From: Ruminococcaceae bacterium FB2012
Lineage (GTDB): Bacteria; Bacillota; Clostridia; Oscillospirales; Ruminococcaceae
NCBI GenBank assembly: GCA_900104495.1
Contig: FMXS01000015.1
Location: 1 to 64,000 of the forward strand
DNA length: 64,000 nt
Direction: 5' to 3'
Every line of letters begins with the position of its first letter. Within the stretch, counting starts at the first letter, position 1. The notes beneath the pieces were generated by a model. The model made no database searches and was not told where the DNA came from. It was given only the letters and a program-made list of their open reading frames with translations. The translations under genes and the position numbers were made by a program. Below, one piece after another: positions 55,405 through 62,447 of this stretch.

Positions 55405-56378
55405 ACGGAAACGATATATTAAAAGCAATGAACGGTATAGACGAAAGCTGTATCTCGGAGCAGCCTCAGATCAGGCAATCAAAGCGGTTTCTCCGCAGAC
55501 CGGCTGCTGCTGCCGCTGCCGTATGCGCGGCTTTGGCAATGACAGTCACGGCGGGAGCAGTGATCCACAGCTTTTACCATGAGGAAACCGTTGAGCGCTA
55601 CGGCCTTACGGACATCCCCATGACCGAGGAAACGCTGCCGGAGCACGCGGGCAGCATGGAAAACGGTCACATCCGCGTCACGGTGGACAAGATCGTAAAC
55701 GACGGAACTATGGGCTATATCATCTTTACGGCGGACTGCCTCGACGAGCTGGGCTACGGCCTTAAATGCGGGAGCAGCAAAGTGGTGCGGGAACCGGGAC
55801 ATCCCGAGATGCCTTTCTTCGTCCTGACGACCGAAAAGGTCACTGAAAAGACCTATGAAAGTGAAAAGAACTATCTCCGCAGCTACGGCTACGGCCCCGC
55901 AGAGGATGTAAGCTGTATGAGGATCGAGGGCTATTTTGATGCAAATGCCGTCAAGGACGCGGATGTCCTTTACCTGAGCATACTGGATATGCAGTCCGGG
56001 ATAAAGAACAGTGAAGTAATCAGCGGTCTGACAGGGCTCAGGGTGGAAAATTTCCGGAAAAACCTCCCCACAAGAGAACTCAGGAACAGCGAGGGCAGAG
56101 TGCTGACGATATCGCCTGTAAGTATGTCATTTGCGGACCTCAGGGACGGGCTTTGGTGCTTTGAGATGCAGGGCGGCGAGCCCGGCACACCCAATGAAAC
56201 CGAAAGCCACAGGAACGACCATCTTATTGTGACTTACAGGGACGGCACGGTCTATGATGCGGAGGATTCATGGTTTGCCTCCGGCCTTGACGGGTCAAAC
56301 TGCTTCCACAAATTTGACAAACAGATAGATTGGGAAAACGTTGAAAAAATCGAGATCTTCGGCACCGTATTCAGCTGA
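55401..56378 (+). CDS. Membrane-anchored anti-sigma-like partner
   Basis: 325 residues: a 30-residue cytoplasmic start, a transmembrane helix (about 34-55, AAAAAAVCAALAMTVTAGAVI) and an outer domain of about 265 residues. The outer part (MENGHIRVTVDKIVNDGTMGYIIFTADCLDE) is the pattern of the DUF4179/DUF5643-like domains that follow ECF sigma genes in Clostridia. It should hold the sigma factor at the membrane until a signal arrives. Coupled to the sigma gene by an ATGA overlap. A strong terminator follows. Confidence 0.82.
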   Translation: MNGNDILKAMNGIDESCISEQPQIRQSKRFLRRPAAAAAAVCAALAMTVTAGAVIHSFYHEETVERYGLTDIPMTEETLPEHAGSMENGHIRVTVDKIVNDGTMGYIIFTADCLDELGYGLKCGSSKVVREPGHPEMPFFVLTTEKVTEKTYESEKNYLRSYGYGPAEDVSCMRIEGYFDANAVKDADVLYLSILDMQSGIKNSEVISGLTGLRVENFRKNLPTRELRNSEGRVLTISPVSMSFADLRDGLWCFEMQGGEPGTPNETESHRNDHLIVTYRDGTVYDAEDSWFASGLDGSNCFHKFDKQIDWENVEKIEIFGTVFS

Positions 56379-56394
56379 GATATCACACAAAAGC

Positions 56395-56426
56395 AAAAAG
56401 AGCAGTCCTTCGGGGCTGCTCTTTTT
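56395..56426. terminator. Rho-independent terminator
   Basis: A perfect 11-bp stem AAAAAGAGCAG/CTGCTCTTTTT with loop TCCTTCGGGG; A- and T-rich flanks fit either direction, but only the plus strand needs it. Confidence 0.92.
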
Positions 56427-56473
56427 GTATAAAATAACTAACACTGTGGAAAAATATTAGGCTTATATGTGCA

Positions 56474-56502
56474 TTGTAATCAAGGCAAAAATCTGCTATA
56501 AT
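56474..56502 (+). promoter_or_regulatory. Promoter of the GH13 gene
   Basis: TTGTAA (56474-56479), 17-bp spacer, TATAAT (56497-56502). Confidence 0.85.
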
Positions 56503-56578
56503 AGTTTTGTTGTATTGGCAAAACTTATTAAACATAAACAGATATTTGCCAAATCTGTTCCGAAAGGGGAAAAATACA

Positions 56579-57889
56579 ATGTGGTATGATGAAGCAGTAT
56601 TTTATCAGATCTATCCGCTGGGCTTCTGCGGAGCGCCTTTTGAAAATGACGGCGTCGAAGAACACCGCATCCTCAAGGTGCTCGACTGGATAGACCATAT
56701 CAAGGAGACGGGCTGCAATGCGGTCTATTTCTCGCCTGTGTTCGAGTCGGACACTCACGGCTACAACACCCGCGACTATTCAAAGATCGACTGCCGCCTC
56801 GGCACCAATGAGGATTTCAAAAAGGTCTGCGATGCTCTCCACGAAGCGGGCATCAAAGTCATCCTTGACGGCGTGTTCAATCATGTGGGACGCGGCTTCT
56901 GGGCCTTTAAGGACGTCCTTGAAAAGCGCTGGGATTCGCCCTACAAGGACTGGTTCAACATCAGCTTCGACGGCAATTCCAACTACAACGACGGCCTGTG
57001 GTACGAGGGCTGGGAGGGCCATTACGACCTGGTGAAGCTCAATCTCCGCAACCCCGCCGTTACCGAGCATATCTTCAACTGCGTCCGTCAGTGGAAAGAG
57101 GAATTCGGCATCGACGGCCTGCGCCTTGACGTGGCCTACTGTCTGGACTTCGAGTTTCTGAAAAACCTCCGCCGCGTATGCAAGTCCCTTGACCCCGAGT
57201 TCTTCATCCTGGGTGAGCTTCTCCACGGGGATTACTCCCGCTGGGTCAACCCCGAGATGCTGGACTCCGCTACCAACTACGAGTGCTACAAGGGGCTCCA
57301 TTCCAGCTTCAACTCGATGAATATGTTCGAGATCTGCCACTCGCTGAAAAACCAGTTCGGCCCCGAGCAGTGGTGCCGTTACAGAGGGATGCACCTGCTG
57401 GCCTTCGTGGATAATCACGATGTTTCCCGCATCGCTTCCGTGCTCCAGAACGAAAAGCATCTGCCGCTGATCTACGCGCTGATGTTCGGTATGCCCGGCA
57501 TCCCCTGCGTTTACTACGGTTCTGAGTGGGGCACCAAGGCCGACAAGAAGGACGGCGATCCCGCTCTGCGCGTTTCCTTCGACGAGCCCCAGTCCAACGA
57601 GCTCACCGAATGGATCGCCAAGCTGGCCAAGGCTCACCGGGAGAGCAAGGCTCTCTGCTACGGCTCTATCGCCGTTCCCGTGCTGACCAACAAGCAGTGC
57701 ATCATCGAGCGCCAATTTGAAGACGAGCGTGTGATGATCGCGATAAACGCCGACGGTGAAGCCTACACCGCTCACTTCGATGCCCGATGCGGCCGCGCCG
57801 AGGATCTGATAAACGGCGGTTGGCACGATTTCGGAGGCGGCAGCACTCTGCCCCCTTACTCCGCCGCAGTTTGGAAATGCGAGAGATAA
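56579..57889 (+). CDS. GH13 alpha-amylase-family glycosidase (intracellular)
   Basis: 436 residues. The GH13 barrel regions are visible: I DGVFNHVG, II GLRLDVAYC with nucleophile Asp184, III FILGELLHGD with acid/base Glu213, IV FVDNHD with stabiliser Asp281. FSPVFESDTHGYNTRDY is the substrate-entry segment. No signal peptide, so it should act in the cytoplasm on imported maltodextrins (maltodextrin glucosidase or neopullulanase-like); exact specificity cannot be fixed. The ATG at 56579 follows AAAGGGG. Single-gene unit with its own promoter and terminator. Confidence 0.93.
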   Translation: MWYDEAVFYQIYPLGFCGAPFENDGVEEHRILKVLDWIDHIKETGCNAVYFSPVFESDTHGYNTRDYSKIDCRLGTNEDFKKVCDALHEAGIKVILDGVFNHVGRGFWAFKDVLEKRWDSPYKDWFNISFDGNSNYNDGLWYEGWEGHYDLVKLNLRNPAVTEHIFNCVRQWKEEFGIDGLRLDVAYCLDFEFLKNLRRVCKSLDPEFFILGELLHGDYSRWVNPEMLDSATNYECYKGLHSSFNSMNMFEICHSLKNQFGPEQWCRYRGMHLLAFVDNHDVSRIASVLQNEKHLPLIYALMFGMPGIPCVYYGSEWGTKADKKDGDPALRVSFDEPQSNELTEWIAKLAKAHRESKALCYGSIAVPVLTNKQCIIERQFEDERVMIAINADGEAYTAHFDARCGRAEDLINGGWHDFGGGSTLPPYSAAVWKCER

Positions 57890-57916
57890 AACAGCTTTGT
57901 CCCAATAAACGAAACG

Positions 57917-57955
57917 CCCCCGGATGCCCTGTTCCGCATCCGGGGGATCTTTTTA
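57917..57955 (+). terminator. Rho-independent terminator
   Basis: A perfect 10-bp stem CCCCCGGATG/CATCCGGGGG, followed by ATCTTTTT. It also faces the convergent minus-strand gene ending at 57953. Confidence 0.92.
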
Positions 57956-58477
57956 TCTGTTTTCGTTTTCCGCTTTCTCTCTGACTTCCGGGAGGACCCA
58001 AAGCTCGTAGAAATCCTCGCATCCGCTGATGTAATCGGTGTACTGCTGATAAACAAGGCTGTCCTCGTCGGTACTGCCCACAAGCTCGTCGTAGATCCTT
58101 TTCAGCAGGCGGATCACCAGCGTGCTCATGACGGGGACGCTCTTATCCTTGCGGAATTCCGCATCGAAGAGCATCGCGGTGCGGAGGGTCTGCATCGGGG
58201 AGGTCAAGTCAGTTATCATAAGTTCGATGCGGTCCGGGGCATATTCGTTAAGCTCGTCGGCGGTGGCGCTGATGCGGAACATATCGCAGATCATCCGGGC
58301 TTCCGCCTGCTGGAGCCCGTCATTCAGTTGTACCAGCGACAGGGCGTATCGGATGAAATCAGTCCCGACGGATTTGACGATGTCATCCTTTGTAGCTTCC
58401 TCGCCGTCAAGGGTCAGACCCTCCCAGGATGTGAGGGTGGAAGTAAGGAATTGAAGATCGCTGTAAATATCAGCCAT
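57953..58477 (-). CDS. All-alpha cytoplasmic protein (TerB-like pattern), unknown role
   Basis: 174 residues, predicted all-helical, acidic, no signal peptide. The pattern FIRYALSLVQLNDGLQQAEARMICDMFRISATADELNEY recalls the TerB-type helical domain, in which an acidic turn follows the start of tellurite-resistance/stress domains, but I would not assign it firmly. The ATG at 58477 has GGGGG 8 nt upstream. It has its own promoter, divergent from the channel-like gene. Confidence 0.78.
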   Translation of the reverse strand: MADIYSDLQFLTSTLTSWEGLTLDGEEATKDDIVKSVGTDFIRYALSLVQLNDGLQQAEARMICDMFRISATADELNEYAPDRIELMITDLTSPMQTLRTAMLFDAEFRKDKSVPVMSTLVIRLLKRIYDELVGSTDEDSLVYQQYTDYISGCEDFYELWVLPEVREKAENENR

Positions 58478-58502
58478 ATCACGGCCCCCTTTCAGTACAG
58501 AT

Positions 58503-58531
58503 ATTATATCAGAAAAAGGCGGAAAAGTCAA
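58503..58531 (-). promoter_or_regulatory. Promoter of the TerB-like gene
   Basis: Minus strand TTGACT (58531-58526), 17-bp spacer, TATAAT (58508-58503). Confidence 0.88.
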
Positions 58532-58553
58532 TGTTCCCGTGGCGCCGGTCCGG

Positions 58554-58582
58554 TTGACATTCATAGGGCGTCATGCTATAAT
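58554..58582 (+). promoter_or_regulatory. Promoter of the channel-like gene
   Basis: TTGACA (58554-58559), 17-bp spacer, TATAAT (58577-58582). Confidence 0.92.
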
Positions 58583-58606
58583 ATGCTAAAAGGGGAGGGT
58601 CGGGAA

Positions 58607-60553
58607 ATGAAGAAAAAATTTACATTCAGGCAGAAGCTGTCCTTCAAGTTCGATATGCTGATGTCCAAGGGCGTTGTTTCCAAGGTCATCATGCTCATCG
58701 CGCTGACGGTCGTGTTCGTGCTGGTGTTCGGCATCCTGGCCTCTATCGCGCTGGGAGACTTCAAGGGAATGGTCTTCTGGACCAGCTGGAAGACTCTGAT
58801 GTATACCCTCGACCCGGGCAATCTCGACGGTGCGGAAGGTACGGTGCTTTACATCGGTATGATGTTCGTCGCCACCCTGTACGGCCTGTTCTTCACCGCC
58901 GTGCTGATCGGCCTTATCAACGACGCTATCTCTCAGAAAATGGATTCTCTCGCCAAGAGCAGGAGTACCGTTATCGCCGAGGGGCATACCGTTATCCTCG
59001 GCTTCAACGAGACCACATTTATCATCCTCCACGAGCTGTTCGAGGCCAATCTCAATCAGAAGGAGAAGCAGACGGTCATCATAATGGACGATGCGGATTC
59101 CGTTGAGATGAACGAGAAGATCGCCGAGTTTTCCTCCCGTAGCAGGACCGCCTCCAACACTAAGGTCTATTGCCGTTCGGGAGTCATCTACGATGTGGAC
59201 GATCTTGAAAAATGCTCCCTTACCCTCAGCCGTGCGATAATCATCAATTCCTCCGACGATTTTGAGACTACCAAGGCGATACTTGCCTGCACCTCTATCC
59301 TCAACGAAAATCCCGAGGACACCGAGTCCTACACCGTGGCGGTGGTTTACCACGCCGAAAACGAGGATGCCGCCCGTATCGCCGGCAACGACGGCAAGAA
59401 CAACGACCGCCTTGTAATGCTCCCGCTCCAGAATACCCTTGCCCGCATCGCCGTCCACACGTCGAGACAGCCGGGACTTTCCAAGGTCTTCACCGAGCTT
59501 TTCAGCTTCGACGGCAACGAGTTCTACATCCTTGACAACGAGCTTTGCTTCCCGAGGCTTTACGGCAGGAGCATCGAGGAGATAAACCGTATGCTGAAAG
59601 CCGCCGTGGCTTTGGGCGTGTTCAGAGAAGGCGCGGGCGTGCTGATCGACGACCCGTCCTCCGTCACTTTCCAAAAGGGCGACAGGCTGATAGTATTGCA
59701 GGACGACGACGATCCGCTTCTTGCCGAGGACGCTCCCGCGGAGCCTGCCAAGTGTCCCGAACTGAAAGCGATCCCCACGGAGAGATCTGTCTGTCTTGTC
59801 ATCGGGGCCAAGTCCATAACCGAGGATGTGCTTATCGAGGAGCCGGAGTATCTCAGCGAGGGCTCAAAGCTGATCGTGGCCGATACTCACGAGCTGGTGT
59901 CGAAGCACATCACCAAGGATATAGCCTCTGTCTACGCAGAGCACGGCATCGGCTTTGAGATAGAAGAAGTGGATGACCTCTATACCCGGGCAACCGTCAA
60001 CAGACTGATGGAGCGCCACCGCCCCGACAGCATCCTTATGCTGGGCAGCGGCAACGATGAAGGCGCCCGTGAAGAGGACGAGAATATGCTCAAGGTACTG
60101 CTTTATCTCAAGGAGTACAAGGAGATCCACAATTGCCGGCTGAGCATCACCTGCCAGCTGAACAACGTCCTCGATCAGAAGCTGGCTACGGTCATCAGCA
60201 GCGACGATTTCATCATCAGCAAGCATATCGCAGCCCTGCTTATGACGCAGATAGCTCAGACCCGGAAGGTAAGACAGCTTTTCGACGTCCTGCTCCAGAG
60301 CGAGGGCTATGAGATCTACATCGAGAAGGCCAAGGGCTATGTCCCCACGGGACGGCCCATCGACCTCTACACCGCTATGAACGCGGTCAGCAAGCAGAAG
60401 AAGATACTTATCGGCATCAGACAGATGCAGGACGGCAGGCTCGGAGACCCGGTGCTGAATCCCCGGAAATACAACGAGGACGGCACCCTCAAACAATACA
60501 CCTTCGGCGACGAGGACTGCCTCGTCATCCTTGCGGAAGAGTTCTCCAAATAA
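58607..60553 (+). CDS. CASTOR/POLLUX-type ion channel protein with TrkA-N/RCK domains
   Basis: 648 residues. Two transmembrane helices (about 23-45 and 83-108) flank a re-entrant, pore-like segment (GMVFWTSWKTLMYTLDPG). Two nucleotide-binding RCK/TrkA-N modules follow, with GHTVILGFNETTFIILHEL at the start of the first and VCLVIGAKSITEDVL in the second. The arrangement matches bacterial relatives of the plant CASTOR/POLLUX/DMI1 cation channels. Role in ion balance or signalling is inferred. The ATG at 58607 has GGGAGG 8 nt upstream; the open frame reaching back to 58328 overlaps the promoters. Confidence 0.87.
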   Translation: MKKKFTFRQKLSFKFDMLMSKGVVSKVIMLIALTVVFVLVFGILASIALGDFKGMVFWTSWKTLMYTLDPGNLDGAEGTVLYIGMMFVATLYGLFFTAVLIGLINDAISQKMDSLAKSRSTVIAEGHTVILGFNETTFIILHELFEANLNQKEKQTVIIMDDADSVEMNEKIAEFSSRSRTASNTKVYCRSGVIYDVDDLEKCSLTLSRAIIINSSDDFETTKAILACTSILNENPEDTESYTVAVVYHAENEDAARIAGNDGKNNDRLVMLPLQNTLARIAVHTSRQPGLSKVFTELFSFDGNEFYILDNELCFPRLYGRSIEEINRMLKAAVALGVFREGAGVLIDDPSSVTFQKGDRLIVLQDDDDPLLAEDAPAEPAKCPELKAIPTERSVCLVIGAKSITEDVLIEEPEYLSEGSKLIVADTHELVSKHITKDIASVYAEHGIGFEIEEVDDLYTRATVNRLMERHRPDSILMLGSGNDEGAREEDENMLKVLLYLKEYKEIHNCRLSITCQLNNVLDQKLATVISSDDFIISKHIAALLMTQIAQTRKVRQLFDVLLQSEGYEIYIEKAKGYVPTGRPIDLYTAMNAVSKQKKILIGIRQMQDGRLGDPVLNPRKYNEDGTLKQYTFGDEDCLVILAEEFSK

Positions 60554-60559
60554 AACAGT

Positions 60560-60594
60560 GCCCTCACGGAACGTTAAGCCGTGAGGGCGTTTTT
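60560..60594 (+). terminator. Rho-independent terminator
   Basis: A perfect 10-bp stem GCCCTCACGG/CCGTGAGGGC with a GTTTTT tail, between convergent genes. Confidence 0.92.
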
Positions 60595-60602
60595 GTGCGT
60601 TG

Positions 60603-62057
60603 TTATTCCTCTATCATACCCTGAGCCATAAGGATGCCGCTGACAGTCGCCTGGAGCAGAGCCACCAGTTCGGCGTGGTGCATGGCTACAATGTCGTGAT
60701 TGCCGCTTTTGGCGGCGTCTTCAAGGAGAGCGGCCAGGTCGGAAAGACGCTCTGCGCCGATAGTCCGTGCTGCACTTTTGAGGGAGTGTGCCGCGATGCG
60801 GTAGCTGTCGAGATTGAGAGTGTTGAAGCTCTTTTCCAGCTTCTCGACGCGCTCGTCCGCGTTGGAGGCGAACTCCGACAGCATCTCCGAGTAGATGTCC
60901 ACATCGTTCATGCAGTATTTCAGACCGATAGCGGTGTTCACGCCGCCCACGTCCAGCATGGTGAGATAGCTGAACTTCCGGTCGTCCTTAGTCTCTTCCG
61001 GAGCGGCTTGTACGCTGCCCGTGTCGTCGATGTACTCCTCTCGCAGGTTGTAGCTCTTGTCCTCGTCGATTATGGAGAGCATTATCTGCGCAAATGTGGG
61101 GTCGAACTGCGAACCGCTGCATCTTTTCAGCTCGTCGATGATGTACTGCTGAGCGTAGATGCCGTGGTAGCTTCTCCGGGAGGACATAGCGTCGTAGGCG
61201 TCCGCCACCGCGATTATGCGGGCTTCAAGCGGGATGTCCGTGCCTTTGAGACCGTCGGGATAGCCTGTACCGTCCCAGCGCTCGTGATGCCAGCGGGCTC
61301 CCACAGCCAGCTTGGGCATCTCGGAGATGTTTTTCAGTATCTCGTAGCCCACTATGGGGTGAGCCTTTATCAGCTCATATTCCTCTTCCGTCAGACGGGA
61401 GGGCTTGTTGATGACCGAGTCCGGCACGCCTATCTTTCCCACGTCGTGGAGCAGGCCCATGATGTAGATGTCCTCCAGTTCCTTCTGAGGATAGCCCGCC
61501 CGCTTGGCGATCATCCGGGAATAGTCCGCCACACGGCTGGAATGTCCCTTGGTGTAGGCGTCCTTGGCGTCGATAGTCCCCGCAAGGGTCTGAACGATCT
61601 GTAAAGAGAGGCGTTCGTTGCGCTCGTGCTCTCTCTGTATCTCCGCAGTGACCCGGCTGACTTCCTGCATAAGGTCTGCTTGCAGACGGGTGAGCTCAAT
61701 GGTGTTCCTTACGCGCATCAGCAGCACCGAAGGCGTGATAGGTTTGGTGACGAAGTCACGGGCTCCCTCGGCGAGAGCGCGGGTCTCGGTGTCCTCATCG
61801 TCGTCGGCGGTCAGAAAGATGACCGGTATCTGCCGCGTTTTCTTTTTGGCTTTCAGACGGTCAAAGGTCGCAAAGCCGTCGAGGCCCTCCATATGAACGT
61901 CCAGCAGTATTATGTCGGGAATGTTCTCTTTAACAAACTCCAGCAGCTCCTCGCCGGAGCTCATGCAGCTGACCTTGTACCCTTGAAGCCCGAGGATACG
62001 CTCTGCGGCTTTGAGATTCAAGGGATCGTCGTCAACAACTGCTGCCCAGTATGTCAT
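60603..62057 (-). CDS. Response regulator REC-HD-GYP-Hpt
   Basis: 484 residues with three modules. REC domain (1-120; phospho-acceptor Asp53 in LLDVHM). HD-GYP phosphodiesterase (about 150-345; HDVGK at 204-208, HHERWDGTGYP at 257-267), which usually hydrolyses cyclic di-GMP or related dinucleotides. C-terminal Hpt domain (about 375-480) with phosphorylatable His424 in AHSLKSAARTIGA. The Hpt could pass phosphate to or from the hybrid kinase and the REC protein upstream. AAGGAGG lies 8 nt before the ATG. Last of three genes on this strand. Confidence 0.93.
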   Translation of the reverse strand: MTYWAAVVDDDPLNLKAAERILGLQGYKVSCMSSGEELLEFVKENIPDIILLDVHMEGLDGFATFDRLKAKKKTRQIPVIFLTADDDEDTETRALAEGARDFVTKPITPSVLLMRVRNTIELTRLQADLMQEVSRVTAEIQREHERNERLSLQIVQTLAGTIDAKDAYTKGHSSRVADYSRMIAKRAGYPQKELEDIYIMGLLHDVGKIGVPDSVINKPSRLTEEEYELIKAHPIVGYEILKNISEMPKLAVGARWHHERWDGTGYPDGLKGTDIPLEARIIAVADAYDAMSSRRSYHGIYAQQYIIDELKRCSGSQFDPTFAQIMLSIIDEDKSYNLREEYIDDTGSVQAAPEETKDDRKFSYLTMLDVGGVNTAIGLKYCMNDVDIYSEMLSEFASNADERVEKLEKSFNTLNLDSYRIAAHSLKSAARTIGAERLSDLAALLEDAAKSGNHDIVAMHHAELVALLQATVSGILMAQGMIEE

Positions 62058-62087
62058 ATTCTTTCCCTCCTTGTAGTGAGAATGAAC

Positions 62088-62447
62088 TTACAGCGCCGAT
62101 GCTATGACCGAGGTCACTTCGGCTGCCTGCAAGGGCTTGCCGATGACGCCCAAAGCGCCCAGTTCCGCAGCCTGCGCCTTGATCCCGTCGGTAACGGTGC
62201 CGGACATCAGACAAACGGGAACCGATGCGATGCTGCTGTCCTGCTTGATCTGAGCCAGCATTTCAAGACCGCTCATGCCGGGCATCTCAATGTCGATAAA
62301 TACCATGTCGGGGCTCTCGCTTTTCAGCTTTGCGAGTCCCTCCTCCCCCGAGGACGCAGTCAGCGCCTCGTTTCCTGTTTTCTTCATGATGAAGCCCGCC
62401 ATGCGGAGCATCATCGGATCGTCGTCGGTGAATAATATCCTGCTCAT
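62088..62447 (-). CDS. Single-domain response regulator (REC only)
   Basis: 119 residues, one CheY-like receiver: acidic pocket FTDDDP, phospho-acceptor Asp52 in FIDIEMPGMSG, Ser/Thr in SVPVCLMSG; the conserved Lys near the end is in LGVIGKPLQ. With no output domain it should act as a phosphate shuttle or allosteric partner. Starts within the stop of the kinase gene (ATGA overlap), so it is translationally coupled to it. Confidence 0.93.
   Translation of the reverse strand: MSRILFTDDDPMMLRMAGFIMKKTGNEALTASSGEEGLAKLKSESPDMVFIDIEMPGMSGLEMLAQIKQDSSIASVPVCLMSGTVTDGIKAQAAELGALGVIGKPLQAAEVTSVIASAL

Noticed and set aside
60600..61604. 334-codon plus-strand frame over the REC-HD-GYP-Hpt gene
   Set aside because: It starts in the terminator tail and is antisense to a certain gene.
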